Part shown: in pieces, positions 7,851 through 16,304 of the stretch | Layout of the letters: every line of letters starts with the position of its first letter | Numbering within the stretch: the first letter of the stretch is position 1 | Origin: Bacillota bacterium | GTDB lineage: Bacteria > Bacillota > SHA-98 > UBA4971 | DNA: 33,651 bases | Assembly (NCBI GenBank): GCA_029551185.1 | Contig: JAKPFY010000116.1 | Location: 1 to 33,651 of the forward strand | Reading direction: 5' to 3' | Notes under the pieces: generated by a model | Database searches by the model: none | What the model was told of the DNA's origin: nothing | What the model saw: only the letters and a program-made list of their open reading frames with translations | Made by a program: the position numbers and the translations under genes

Positions 7851-9521
7851 CTATTCATATTTGAGCTTGCTCGGGAACTGGGTCAAGAGCCTTTCCTTAT
7901 CTTCGTCAGTTAGATTCAAAAATGCTTCGAAGTTGGCCAGGCTTATAAAGGGGACCGAAAACAGGTACTCTGTGAAAGTTTTCTTGTCGTAGCCATATTT
8001 TTGTTCTAGGTCTTCTAATTTTTTCATTCCATAATAATAGCAGGTGAAATAACCGATCCTATTTTGGGGCAATTGGGATATGGCTTGTCCTCTTGCAGTC
8101 TGATGGTCGAATCCTAGTTCGTCCATATATAGTTGGATGGCGTCTTCTAAGGGGCGCCCGAAGTATTGCATGTACAGATCGGCCTTAATCCTGACTGAAG
8201 TGTGGTGGCGTCTGTATGTTACTGCCAATGGGTAGAAGGGATCGTCATCATATATATACTCCATAAGGCGTTCACTTCTGTGGCACATCCCTTCTTCCAT
8301 AGGTACTCTTTTCGCCCCCATTTTCACGGTTTCAGGGAGCGGATCAAGGGTTGTGCGTACCCACTGAACATGGTGACCAGGATAGCATTCATGTACTGCG
8401 TTAATCTTAATCCACCCATCAGTTATAGCTTTGTAGTTAGTGTCATTTAAGAAGACTTCGCCGATGAGTGGACGACGTCTTGGACAGCCGCCGCCGTATC
8501 CTCCCCAGGGATAGGTTTCTCTGCACTGCTCGTAGACTGGTACTACTATACAGTCCTCTTCAGGCAGTCTGACCCAATCTCGACACGCTTTTTTGGCCCT
8601 TGCTAGATAGTTTCGTAGACGATCAAACATCTCCTCAGGCGAGTCTGCAGGACCGGCATACTTATTCATGATTTCAACTGCATCCAGAGGTCCAGTCACC
8701 TTGTGACCTGGAAGGTTTAGATTGGCAGCAGTTTCTACAAATTCTGCCCTCGTTTTTTCAACCTCATCTTCGTACCAACTGAGTAATTCATCCAGGCTAA
8801 CGCCTAATTCTTTGTCTAAGATCACCCTATATCTGTCCGGGCCTACCGTAACTAGATTACTGTCATCGTTTTTGGCCGGTTTCTGTTCGATGAGCCTTCC
8901 CAACTCGTTGGCCCATGCTTCTGCCTTTTCAGCGAAAAGTTCTAGCGTTCTCTCAACTGTCTGCAGGTTTTTTTCACTTAAACCCTCGTATTGCTGGCTA
9001 GCCTTAGATTTTTCTATAGCTACTACCCTGCCCAGCAATGAACAAGCAGATACTGCTTCTACCAATTGTGCTCGGGACGTATGGTGAAATATTTCTAAGA
9101 GCGCAGACCACAAAGGGTCTAAAAACGTTGCTCTTTTTACGAGGATCTTGGAGCGTTCTTCAGCGGATCTTGAATCCTTACCTCCCAGAAATGTTAGGAA
9201 GTTAGTAAGAGAAGAGATAAAGGTTGACGGGTAATCATATAAGCCGTCGAGATTGGATTGTTGTCCTTCAATGAAATCGGTAAAGTGGCTCTTTAGTATT
9301 TTGAAGACCGGATCAGGGGCTGGTAGTGCAGATATTTCCTGCTCGAGTTCACGCAAGACTTTCTCCTCATATTCTTTTGCTTGTTTAGTAGGGATGAAAA
9401 GGCTCATCTCGTAATCGCGGTTACTCCATAGTCTATCTTGCTGGAGCCCGCACCGATAATCAATATCCCTGTACCTTTCAACCAAATTATCTAATTCCGT
9501 GAAGGTGAACTCAGATTTCAA
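7851..9521 (-). CDS. DUF885 family protein, putative zinc metallopeptidase (copy 2)
   Basis: 556-aa paralogue of the protein at 3498-5144, in the opposite orientation. The zinc-type motif HECYPGHH starts at H377, and the C-terminal half is very close to copy 1 (YPWGGYGGGC, RRHHTSVRIKADL, TCYYYGMKK). The N-terminal 300 residues align only loosely, so the copies are not a recent duplication. The start is TTG at 9519-9521, with AAGGAG (plus-strand 9531-9536) 9 nt upstream. No signal peptide is seen. The gene sits between two related hairpin elements (7731-7784 and 9641-9697) and converges on the M24 gene. Predicted cytoplasmic peptidase; substrate unknown. Confidence 0.85.
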   Translation of the reverse strand: MKSEFTFTELDNLVERYRDIDYRCGLQQDRLWSNRDYEMSLFIPTKQAKEYEEKVLRELEQEISALPAPDPVFKILKSHFTDFIEGQQSNLDGLYDYPSTFISSLTNFLTFLGGKDSRSAEERSKILVKRATFLDPLWSALLEIFHHTSRAQLVEAVSACSLLGRVVAIEKSKASQQYEGLSEKNLQTVERTLELFAEKAEAWANELGRLIEQKPAKNDDSNLVTVGPDRYRVILDKELGVSLDELLSWYEDEVEKTRAEFVETAANLNLPGHKVTGPLDAVEIMNKYAGPADSPEEMFDRLRNYLARAKKACRDWVRLPEEDCIVVPVYEQCRETYPWGGYGGGCPRRRPLIGEVFLNDTNYKAITDGWIKINAVHECYPGHHVQWVRTTLDPLPETVKMGAKRVPMEEGMCHRSERLMEYIYDDDPFYPLAVTYRRHHTSVRIKADLYMQYFGRPLEDAIQLYMDELGFDHQTARGQAISQLPQNRIGYFTCYYYGMKKLEDLEQKYGYDKKTFTEYLFSVPFISLANFEAFLNLTDEDKERLLTQFPSKLKYE

Positions 9522-9640
9522 TCAGATCATCTCCTTATAAATTCCCATGGTTTTGTCATGTCATCAGACAGTCACATCAGGATAATTCTACATGTGGTAT
9601 AGATAAACCTTTTATTTTTTGACCGTTTTAACGGCGAAGG

Positions 9641-9697
9641 TAGGGACGGTTCTCCTGCTTCCTTCGTTCTGTGAAAGAAGCAGGAGAACCGTCCCTA
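9641..9697. repeat. Palindromic hairpin element, GGGACGGTTCTC family (copy B)
   Basis: Inverted repeat of 20 perfect bp (9641-9660 with 9678-9697, tagggacggttctcctgctt), extended by one more pair. Over the first 25 positions the left arm matches copy A at 22. It lies in the 242-bp space between the divergent DUF885 copy 2 and the SDH-family protease gene, so it could also insulate their transcription. Confidence 0.85.
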
Positions 9698-9763
9698 TAC
9701 TTCACTCTGCACTACTAAGATGATATTGTATGTAGTAGCACGGTGAGCGGAGGGGGTTGAGTA

Positions 9764-10633
9764 ATGGATATAACTGCTCTTATAACCACTTTATTTTGGA
9801 TTATACTGCTCGGTAGCACTTTATTAGCACCTTTTTTTACACAAAAACACCTTGAGACAACTAGATTGACCTTAATGAGCAAATTACAGAAGAAACGAGG
9901 TTCTAGGGTAATTACATTAATTCACAGGCAGGAGTCTTTGAGTCTTCTGGGAATTCCACTGAGTAAGTATATAAATATAGAAGACTCGGAGCAGGTTCTT
10001 CGGGCTATACGTATGACCCCTGACGACGTTCCTATCGACTTGATAGTTCATACGCCAGGCGGGCTGGTTTTGGCTGCAGAGCAGATAGCTCTTGCATTGG
10101 TTCGGCATAAGGCGAAAGTGACTGTGTTTGTGCCTCACTATGCTATGTCAGGAGGTACGTTACTTGCTCTCGCAGCAGACGAAATAGTCATGGACGAGAA
10201 TGCGGTTTTAGGACCAGTAGATCCTCAAATAGGTTCTTACCCTGCTGCATCCATACTGAACGTTGTCCAGAGAAAACCTATCGAGAACATAGACGACAAT
10301 ACGTTGATTTTGGCAGATGTTGCAGAGAAGGCCGTTTTTCAAGTTAGGGAAACAGTCTTGAATATTTTGAAGGAGAATCTTCCCCCTGAACAGGCTGAGG
10401 AAGTAGCCGATGTTTTCACAAAAGGGTACTTTACTCATGACTATCCATTAGGAGCGGCGAAACTGCAGGCACTGGGTTTAGAAGTGTCGTTCGATATGCC
10501 TGAAGAAGTATATAGACTGATGGAGTTGTACCCACAGTCAGGCGCAAACAGACCTTCTGTTGGTTATGTGCCCATGCCATACAAAGCAGAGCCTGGTCGT
10601 GAAAGGACAGGTCGCAAAGCGTCTGAATCTTAA
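9764..10633 (+). CDS. Membrane-anchored SDH/SppA-like Clp-fold serine protease
   Basis: 289 aa. Residues 5-25 form one hydrophobic segment (N-terminal anchor), followed by a basic stretch and a ClpP/SppA-like fold: VHTPGGLVLAAEQIA near residues 95-108, then YAMSGGTLLAL with the presumed nucleophile S129, and MDENAVLGPVDPQIG, typical of the 'serine dehydrogenase proteinase' (SDH) family. Such proteins are thought to act in membrane protein quality control; the natural substrate is unknown. GGAGGGGG at 9749-9756 supports ATG 9764. It stands alone: hairpin element upstream, convergent GH42 gene downstream. The family is well supported, the precise activity is not. Confidence 0.8.
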   Translation: MDITALITTLFWIILLGSTLLAPFFTQKHLETTRLTLMSKLQKKRGSRVITLIHRQESLSLLGIPLSKYINIEDSEQVLRAIRMTPDDVPIDLIVHTPGGLVLAAEQIALALVRHKAKVTVFVPHYAMSGGTLLALAADEIVMDENAVLGPVDPQIGSYPAASILNVVQRKPIENIDDNTLILADVAEKAVFQVRETVLNILKENLPPEQAEEVADVFTKGYFTHDYPLGAAKLQALGLEVSFDMPEEVYRLMELYPQSGANRPSVGYVPMPYKAEPGRERTGRKASES

Positions 10634-10719
10634 CTCAACATGTGATCTAAACTGGCTTGCTTTATACGATCCTGAAAGATGTATTTGACTCTCTTAGGAT
10701 CGAATATGGTTCAAGTCGA

Positions 10720-12942
10720 TTACTTCGTGTTTGAGTTTAAGGACCTTCTCTCCATGATTATGATGTTATACGGTTGTAAATCGATGATACGATCTACTTT
10801 TCTTCCAGTTATTAGGTCGGTATATTCGTTATCGTCTAGTTTTACTGTTTGAGTAGAGCAGGTGAAATTGGACAAAAACACAAAGTCTTTCTCACCGTCG
10901 GTCCTGAGTTGAGCGGTTACGCCATAAGGAAGATCTGCGGCGATAGCTCTTCTAAGCACGGTTCCTTGAGCGTATAAGCTATTGATTAAGGTTTCGTAGA
11001 AGTCGGTCAAAAAGTCATCGTTATTTCGAAATCCAATGTAATATGTATTGCCCTTTCCAAATTTGTTTACAGTTACAGCAGGCCTTCCTGCATAGAAATC
11101 TTCTTTATAAAAACCTAGAGGTTTGGCAGTTTCGCAATGAAAAAGGTCGCAAAATGTTCGGGCTTCATATTCCTTGCTTTTAAGTGGACCATTTTTCGCC
11201 AAGTCTTCTGAGAAATAGACGTAGTTTACATCGTGATCGTATAGGGCATCTATTTCTTCGGACCAGATTCCTGTAAGCTCCCGCAGAGGTCCAGGGAAGC
11301 CGCCGAGAAAACACAGGTCGTTTTCATCTGCTATCCCGCTCAAATAAGTGGTTACAAATGTGCCGCCTTGGCGCACAAAATCTTCAATCCTGCCAGCCAC
11401 CCCAGGTCTTACCATGTATAGCATGGGGGCTACCAGCACTTTGTAATTTGAAAAATCGCAATCCATGTCTATTACATCCGTAGGAATTCCTTTTTCCCAA
11501 AAGGTTCTGTAGTGGCTTTGACACGTATCAAAGTAATCTTTCTTATCTCTTCGAGGTCCTATGGCCCCGCTTATTGCCCAAGAGTTTTCCCAGTCATAGA
11601 TTACTGCAACCTCTGGCGATACCGAAGTACCGAGGATTGGCGTCAATTTGGAAAGCATCTCGCCTACCTGAGACACTTCTTTGAAAACCCTGGTGTTTTC
11701 GTGTCCACAGTGATCTACGACCGCTCCGTGGAATTTCTCATAACCTCCTCGACTCTTTCTCCACTGGAAGTATTGGACCGTTTCAGATCCGTGGGCAACA
11801 GCCTGAAGAGACGACAACACGTGCATACCGGGCCTTCGGAGTTTCCCCACAGGTTGCCAGTTTGTAGCGCTAGGGGAACTTTCCATCATAGCAAATGGCT
11901 GGCCGTGCTTTAAGGACCTGTTTATATCGTGGATGAACGCGCGTCTGCTTCCCTCAATAGGGTCAGGCCTCTCTCCATGCCAATACGGGTAGTTATCCCA
12001 AGACACAAAATCTACGTGTGGCGCAAATTTCCAATAGTTTATTCCATTTTCTATATCGACAAAGTCATCGAAATTGGTTGTGACAGGTATGTTAGGTGTG
12101 ATTTCTCTCAGTGGCTTTATCTCGTTCAAGAAAAAGTCTATGGTTTGGTCTGTGGTAAAACGCTTCCAGTCTAAGTTGAGTCCCATTATAGTGCGTTCGC
12201 CGTGAGGAGCAGGTGACTCAATTTGACTCCAGTCGGTATAGGTGTGACTCCAAAAAGGTGTCCACCAGGCTTGATTTAGTCGCTCAAGGTCTCCATCATA
12301 TTTCTTTTTAAGCCACTGGCGGAATTCTTCCTGACACAACTGGCAATGGCACTGCCCACCATATTCGTTGGAGACGTGCCATGCGATTAGGGCAGGATGG
12401 TCCTTGTATCTTTCTGCCAGTTTAGCGTTTATAATTTGCACCTTTTCCCTGTAAATGGGCGAAGTTAAGCAGTGATTATGTCTTCCTCCGTGGAGGTTTC
12501 TGACCCTGTTTTCTCTCACCCTAAGAACTTCGGGATATTTTTGGGATAACCAGGCCGGTCTAGCGGCGCTGGGAGTAGCAAGCATGACGTACACTCCGTT
12601 TTTGTACAGGTTATCCATGGTTCGATCCAGCCAGTAAAAATCGAACTTACCTTCTTCCTTTTCAATGGATGCCCATGCGAAAATACCCACGCTCATTACA
12701 TTGCATTTGGCAAGTTTCATGAGGCGATAATCCTCCTCTAGAATCTCGGGCATGTGTAACCATTGATCAGGATTGTAGTCGGCGCCATGCAAGAAAAACG
12801 GGGCTTTTTCACTGATTGGCGGATATTTTAGTGGATGAGTTTTTCTTTCTGAAGAGTCCTGACTTTCAGGTTCTATCAAATTTTCTCCGCTATAGGCAGA
12901 TTCTTTGCAGTTACTGCCCTGTAAATCTTTTTGACTATTCAT
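10720..12942 (-). CDS. GH42 family beta-galactosidase
   Basis: 740 aa. The TIM barrel carries acid/base E193 in WHVSNEYGG and nucleophile E354 in AMMESSPSATNW. The cysteine group around CHCQLC just after the acid/base Glu fits the structural zinc site of many GH42 enzymes. The trimerisation domain (DYFDTCQSHYRTFWEKGIPTDV region) and C-terminal beta domain follow. The first 45 residues are a polar, probably disordered extension without signal peptide. The frame is open to 13221, but that part is antisense to tRNA-Gly; ATG 12942 has AAAGGTGAG 9 nt upstream. The product should hydrolyse beta-galactosides inside the cell. No transporter or other sugar gene is adjacent; a LacI-type operator-like dyad lies upstream. 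Confidence 0.85.
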   Translation of the reverse strand: MNSQKDLQGSNCKESAYSGENLIEPESQDSSERKTHPLKYPPISEKAPFFLHGADYNPDQWLHMPEILEEDYRLMKLAKCNVMSVGIFAWASIEKEEGKFDFYWLDRTMDNLYKNGVYVMLATPSAARPAWLSQKYPEVLRVRENRVRNLHGGRHNHCLTSPIYREKVQIINAKLAERYKDHPALIAWHVSNEYGGQCHCQLCQEEFRQWLKKKYDGDLERLNQAWWTPFWSHTYTDWSQIESPAPHGERTIMGLNLDWKRFTTDQTIDFFLNEIKPLREITPNIPVTTNFDDFVDIENGINYWKFAPHVDFVSWDNYPYWHGERPDPIEGSRRAFIHDINRSLKHGQPFAMMESSPSATNWQPVGKLRRPGMHVLSSLQAVAHGSETVQYFQWRKSRGGYEKFHGAVVDHCGHENTRVFKEVSQVGEMLSKLTPILGTSVSPEVAVIYDWENSWAISGAIGPRRDKKDYFDTCQSHYRTFWEKGIPTDVIDMDCDFSNYKVLVAPMLYMVRPGVAGRIEDFVRQGGTFVTTYLSGIADENDLCFLGGFPGPLRELTGIWSEEIDALYDHDVNYVYFSEDLAKNGPLKSKEYEARTFCDLFHCETAKPLGFYKEDFYAGRPAVTVNKFGKGNTYYIGFRNNDDFLTDFYETLINSLYAQGTVLRRAIAADLPYGVTAQLRTDGEKDFVFLSNFTCSTQTVKLDDNEYTDLITGRKVDRIIDLQPYNIIIMERRSLNSNTK

Positions 12943-13016
12943 TTTCAGTTTCTCACCTTTCAATATGTTCAGTTTACCTAAGTTGAAATATACGCTAGTT
13001 AGAGCGTTAAATCCTT

Positions 13017-13037
13017 TGTGCAAACGCTTTGCGCACA
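13017..13037. promoter_or_regulatory. LacI/CcpA-type operator-like dyad upstream of the GH42 gene
   Basis: tgtgcaaacgctttgcgcaca. The core CAAA-CGC-TTTG and the outer TGTGC/GCACA arms are both palindromic, with centres one base apart. The CAAACG core resembles LacI/GalR-family operators. It lies about 75 bp upstream of the GH42 start on the minus strand and just before the tRNA promoter on the plus strand. It matches the CcpA cre consensus only in its core. Binding is inferred. Confidence 0.4.
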
Positions 13038-13040
13038 GGC

Positions 13041-13070
13041 TTGACCCCTGAACTCCTTTTTTAGTACAAT
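13041..13070 (+). promoter_or_regulatory. Sigma-A promoter of the tRNA cluster
   Basis: TTGACC (13041-13046), 18-bp spacer, TACAAT (13065-13070), with tRNA-Gly starting 50 bp downstream. A second TATAAT at 13093-13098 lacks a good -35 box. Confidence 0.6.
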
Positions 13071-13119
13071 AACTCGTGCTATTATGTGTTATTATAATAG
13101 AGCCGAGGACGACTTTCTG

Positions 13120-13193
<74 letters not shown>

Positions 13194-13194
13194 T

Positions 13195-13270
13195 GCGCCT
13201 GTAGCTCAGGGGATAGAGCACCTGCCTTCTAAGCAGGGAGTCGCAGGTTCGATTCCTGCCAGGCGCGCCA
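13195..13270 (+). tRNA. tRNA-Arg (TCT)
   Basis: Acceptor GCGCCTG/CAGGCGC, anticodon loop CTTCTAA between CCTGC and GCAGG, encoded CCA. It starts one base after tRNA-Gly. Confidence 0.95.
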
Positions 13271-13290
13271 GATTGAAACTAAAGTGTTGT

Positions 13291-13368
13291 GGTGGATGTA
13301 GCTCAGGCGGTTAGAGCGCCAGGTTGTGGCCCTGGAGGTCGGGGGTTCAAATCCCCTCATTCACCCCA
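13291..13368 (+). tRNA. tRNA-His (GTG)
   Basis: Anticodon loop TTGTGGC between CCAGG and CCTGG. The extra 5' G at 13291 pairs with C73 at 13365, the histidine identity pair. CCA is encoded. Confidence 0.95.
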
Positions 13369-13391
13369 ATTTTTGACCTGTTACAAACTGT

Positions 13392-13468
13392 GCGCCCGTA
13401 GCTCAATTGGACAGAGCCGCAGACTTCGGATCTGAAGGTTACAGGTTCGAGTCCTGTCGGGCGCGCCA
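13392..13468 (+). tRNA. tRNA-Arg (TCG)
   Basis: Acceptor GCGCCCG/CGGGCGC, anticodon loop CTTCGGA, encoded CCA. The outermost anticodon-stem pair is a G-A mismatch (GCAGA with TCTGA); the rest of the cloverleaf is regular. Confidence 0.9.
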
Positions 13469-13470
13469 GA

Positions 13471-13545
13471 TGGGGCGTGGCCAAGTGGTAAGGCACCAGC
13501 CTTTGGAGCTGACATTCGCAGGTTCGAATCCTGCCGCCCCAGCCA
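13471..13545 (+). tRNA. tRNA-Gln (TTG)
   Basis: Acceptor TGGGGCG/CGCCCCA, anticodon loop CTTTGGA between CCAGC and GCTGA (outer C-A mismatch), encoded CCA. It begins two bases after the preceding tRNA. Confidence 0.92.
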
Positions 13546-13549
13546 TGTG

Positions 13550-13624
13550 GGGCCATTAGCTCAGGGGTAGAGCACCCGCCTTTTAAGCGGGGAGTCGATG
13601 GTTCGAATCCATCATGGCCCACCA
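13550..13624 (+). tRNA. tRNA-Lys (TTT)
   Basis: Acceptor GGGCCAT/ATGGCCC, anticodon loop CTTTTAA between CCCGC and GCGGG, encoded CCA. Confidence 0.95.
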
Positions 13625-13652
13625 TTTCTCTCTTGGCTTTTGTCTTCGAGAC

Positions 13653-13739
13653 GCGAGGGTGTCGGAACCGGCAGACGAGCTGGACTTAGGATCCAGTGCC
13701 TTAAGTGGCGTAGGGGTTCAAATCCCCTCCCTCGCACCA
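13653..13739 (+). tRNA. tRNA-Leu (TAG)
   Basis: 87-nt class II tRNA with acceptor GCGAGGG/CCCTCGC, anticodon loop CTTAGGA between CTGGA and TCCAG, a long variable arm and encoded CCA. Last gene of the cluster. Confidence 0.95.
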
Positions 13740-14137
13740 CTCTTGCACCCAACAATTCAAGTGTGCTGCGTGACCCGTCAGTTCCGGGCAAGGGTTCAGC
13801 CGTGCTGGACAATTCAAGGCCAGTTCCGGTTGCCGAGGAGCGTATTGTTTAGTGCTAGGTCAGGCCTTGGCCCGAAGCGGTTTATTTTGAACCACATGAG
13901 GCTCGGCAAACCAGCTTGTTCTGGGTACGCCAAGGCTATTTGCCCACCCAGGCCAGATCCCTTAGAATTGGTATCTGGAATAGCCGGTGGCGGGTGATTG
14001 CTGTTTTTTCTTCTAGTCTTTTCTGGTAAAATACTCAAGCTTGTATTACACTTGCGCCCAATAAATGATATGAATAGATTCGTGGGTAATGAAGTGATGT
14101 GTTCATCCCGTTACGGATGTGTAAGGAGGACCAGACT
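13740..14137. other. Gene-free stretch between tRNA cluster and tig
   Basis: No convincing gene. It holds two short repeated words (acaattcaag at 13752 and 13809; cagttccgg at 13779 and 13821), probably a decayed local duplication. A nested hairpin (13934-13940 with 13979-13985 around 13953-13958 with 13973-13978) precedes a T-rich run near 14003 and may terminate the tRNA transcript. Confidence 0.4.
14046..14074 (+). promoter_or_regulatory. Candidate promoter of tig
   Basis: TTACAC (14046-14051), 17-bp spacer, TATGAA (14069-14074), about 60 bp before the tig start. Both boxes are imperfect. Confidence 0.35.
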
Positions 14138-15547
14138 GTGAAGGTTACTACAGAGAAACTTGAAGGATCAAGAGTTGCGCTTGACGTGGAATGTCCCAGT
14201 GAAGTGGTAGGCGAAGCCCTCAATCGTGCGTACCGCAAGCTTGTCCGCCAGGTGACCATCCCTGGTTTCCGCCGGGGCAAAGCTCCTAAGAGCTTGGTGA
14301 AGCGGTATTACGGTGCCGAGCTTTTCGACGAGGCCCTCCAGGAAGCCCTCCCGGAGCAGTACATGAAGGCTGTGGAGGAGACCGGTATCATTCCTGTGGA
14401 CAATCCTGAGTTTTCCGACATCCATTTCGTCGAAGGTGAACCCCTCCGGTTCAGAGCAGTGGTTTATGTCAAACCCGAGGTAGAGCTGGAGGATTACAAT
14501 TCAATCTCTGTCCCGTTTGAAACTCCGGCCGTATCAGAAGAAGACATTGACGAGCAGGTTGAGATGCTAAGACAGCGCATGGCTGAGCTGAGGCCCATGG
14601 AAGAAGAGAAGCCCTTGGAACCGGGCCACTTTGTAACGTGCCATGTAAAGTCACTTGACACAGACAAGATGCCTTTTGAAGACGATGTAAATTATCTTGA
14701 AGTAGGCCGCCAGTACACCTTTATCCCGGGCATCGGGGAAGCCTTGGTGGGCATGAACAAGGGTGAGGTAAAGCGGTTCACAGCTACCTATCCTTCCACT
14801 GAGGAGGACGGGGATGACACTACCATAGAATTTGAACTAGAAGTCAAAGAAGTATACGAGAAGCATCTCCCCGGAGATATTGAAGAGATAGCAAAGAACG
14901 TGGGCAAAGCCTCGGTAGAAGAACTGCGCAATGACATAAGGGAACAGCTCATGGAAATGCGGTTGAGAATGGCCCGTGAGGAGCATTCCCGAAAAGTTGA
15001 AGAAGAGCTGTTGCAGAAAGCCCATTGCGAAATCCCTGAAGTGATGGTAAGCCAGCGGGCAAGGACCCTCATGGAAAGGTTCCTCAACAGGCTGGCTAAT
15101 GCCAATGTGAGCCTGGAAGACTATCTTGAGGCACAAGGAAAGTCGTTGGAAGATCTCCAGGCTGAGTTCAACAAACAGGCTGAGCAAGATGTAAAACGCG
15201 ATTTGGTTCTGGAAGCAGTGGCTCAGAAAGAAGACGTCCAAGTATCTGAAGAGTCAGTCGACAGGGTTGTGGAAGGGCTGGCTGCCGAAATGAACCAGGC
15301 TCCACAAGCGGTCAAGACCACTTTGGAAATCAGAGGCGCCCTGGATGACATCCGCAGCCAGCTTATGCGCATCGAGGCTCTGAAACTGGTTGCGTCAAGG
15401 GCGGCCGAGAACGCCGGTACTCCCTTGCCGCCCGAAGAACAGCCTGAAAACCAGGATGATTCCGATGGGGCAGCAGCTGAGCAGGAAGAGGAAGTAGCGA
15501 AAGACGAAGCGCCTGAATCCCAGGCTGAGACTGCTCAAACTGAATAA
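14138..15547 (+). CDS. tig: Trigger factor (ribosome-associated chaperone and peptidyl-prolyl isomerase)
   Basis: 469 aa. The ribosome-docking loop GFRRGKAP is in the N-terminal domain (around residue 45). An FKBP-type PPIase domain follows (about 150-240, LEVGRQYTFIPGIGEALVGMNKGE), then the long helical C-terminal arms. The last 40 residues are a Glu/Gln-rich acidic tail. It binds nascent chains at the ribosome exit tunnel. GTG 14138 has AAGGAGG (14123-14129) at the right distance; the frame extends to 14099 without a better start. The order tig-clpP-clpX-lon is a conserved Bacillota arrangement. GC is clearly higher here than in the genes left of the tRNA cluster. Confidence 0.95.
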   Translation: MKVTTEKLEGSRVALDVECPSEVVGEALNRAYRKLVRQVTIPGFRRGKAPKSLVKRYYGAELFDEALQEALPEQYMKAVEETGIIPVDNPEFSDIHFVEGEPLRFRAVVYVKPEVELEDYNSISVPFETPAVSEEDIDEQVEMLRQRMAELRPMEEEKPLEPGHFVTCHVKSLDTDKMPFEDDVNYLEVGRQYTFIPGIGEALVGMNKGEVKRFTATYPSTEEDGDDTTIEFELEVKEVYEKHLPGDIEEIAKNVGKASVEELRNDIREQLMEMRLRMAREEHSRKVEEELLQKAHCEIPEVMVSQRARTLMERFLNRLANANVSLEDYLEAQGKSLEDLQAEFNKQAEQDVKRDLVLEAVAQKEDVQVSEESVDRVVEGLAAEMNQAPQAVKTTLEIRGALDDIRSQLMRIEALKLVASRAAENAGTPLPPEEQPENQDDSDGAAAEQEEEVAKDEAPESQAETAQTE

Positions 15548-15606
15548 GCTTGGGCAAAGGCGCCGAGGTTAAGCCGTTAGAGGCAGCTAAGGCCATACGC
15601 GTGGTG

Positions 15607-15612
15607 TATAAT
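15607..15612 (+). promoter_or_regulatory. Candidate -10 box upstream of clpP
   Basis: An exact TATAAT 79 bp before the clpP start; no good -35 at 16-18 bp. Weak support for a separate clpP promoter. Confidence 0.25.
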
Positions 15613-15690
15613 AAAAATAGTAGCTGAAAGTTCTGACAAAATGCTAGCGGGCGTTTGATTGGGTAATCATATAAATTGGGGGTGCAGCAT

Positions 15691-16290
15691 GTGAGTTATC
15701 TGGTACCCATGGTTGTGGAGCAGACCGGACGCGGCGAGAGAGCATACGACATCTACTCGCGGCTCCTTAAGGATAGAATCGTGTTTGTAGGAGCTCCTGT
15801 GGATGATCAGCTATCTAACCTGGTTGTAGCCCAGCTGTTGTTTCTCCAGGCAGAAGACCCTGATAAGGAAGTATCGGTATATATAAACTCACCGGGCGGG
15901 TCGGTCACCGCCGGATTGGCGATTTACGATACCATTCAGCATATCAAGCCTCCGGTATCCACCATATGCGTAGGGCTTGCCGCTAGCATAGCTGCGGTAA
16001 TCTTAGCCGGTGGCACGCCAGGACGGAGGTTTATCTTGCCTAACGCCAAGACCCTGATCCACCAGCCACTAGGCGGAGTGCAGGGCCAGGCGACAGAAGT
16101 TCAGATAATGGCAAAAGAGATCCTCAGGACGAAAGAGAGAATCAACAAGCTGCTGGCTAAACACACAGGCCAGCCTATTGACAAGATCGAAAGGGACACT
16201 GAAAGGGATTATTGGATGAACGCAGAAGAGTCCAAAGCTTACGGCCTTGTTGACGAGATCCTTCTTCCCGGTCCCAAGTCGGCTAAGTAA
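15691..16290 (+). CDS. clpP: ATP-dependent Clp protease proteolytic subunit ClpP
   Basis: 199 aa, standard length. Catalytic triad S99 (GLAAS), H124 (IHQPLGG) and D173 (ERDTERD). The N-terminal [26 protein letters not shown] is typical of ClpP, which supports GTG 15691 with GGGGGTG at 15678-15684; the frame stays open to TTG 15676. After the catalytic Ser the sequence reads IAAVILAGG where ClpP usually has MGAFLLAAG, a conservative but unusual change next to the active site. It forms the barrel that degrades substrates unfolded by ClpX, encoded 14 nt downstream; the two are surely co-transcribed. No CtsR operator is seen upstream. Confidence 0.95.
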   Translation: MSYLVPMVVEQTGRGERAYDIYSRLLKDRIVFVGAPVDDQLSNLVVAQLLFLQAEDPDKEVSVYINSPGGSVTAGLAIYDTIQHIKPPVSTICVGLAASIAAVILAGGTPGRRFILPNAKTLIHQPLGGVQGQATEVQIMAKEILRTKERINKLLAKHTGQPIDKIERDTERDYWMNAEESKAYGLVDEILLPGPKSAK

Positions 16291-16304
16291 ATTGGGGTGA
16301 AAGG

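Noticed and set aside
7719-7913. Small plus-strand gene after the M24 gene
   Set aside because: It reads straight through the hairpin element and into the antisense of DUF885 copy 2; no ribosome binding site.
13347-13625. Minus-strand open frame of 92 codons
   Set aside because: Entirely antisense to five tRNA genes.
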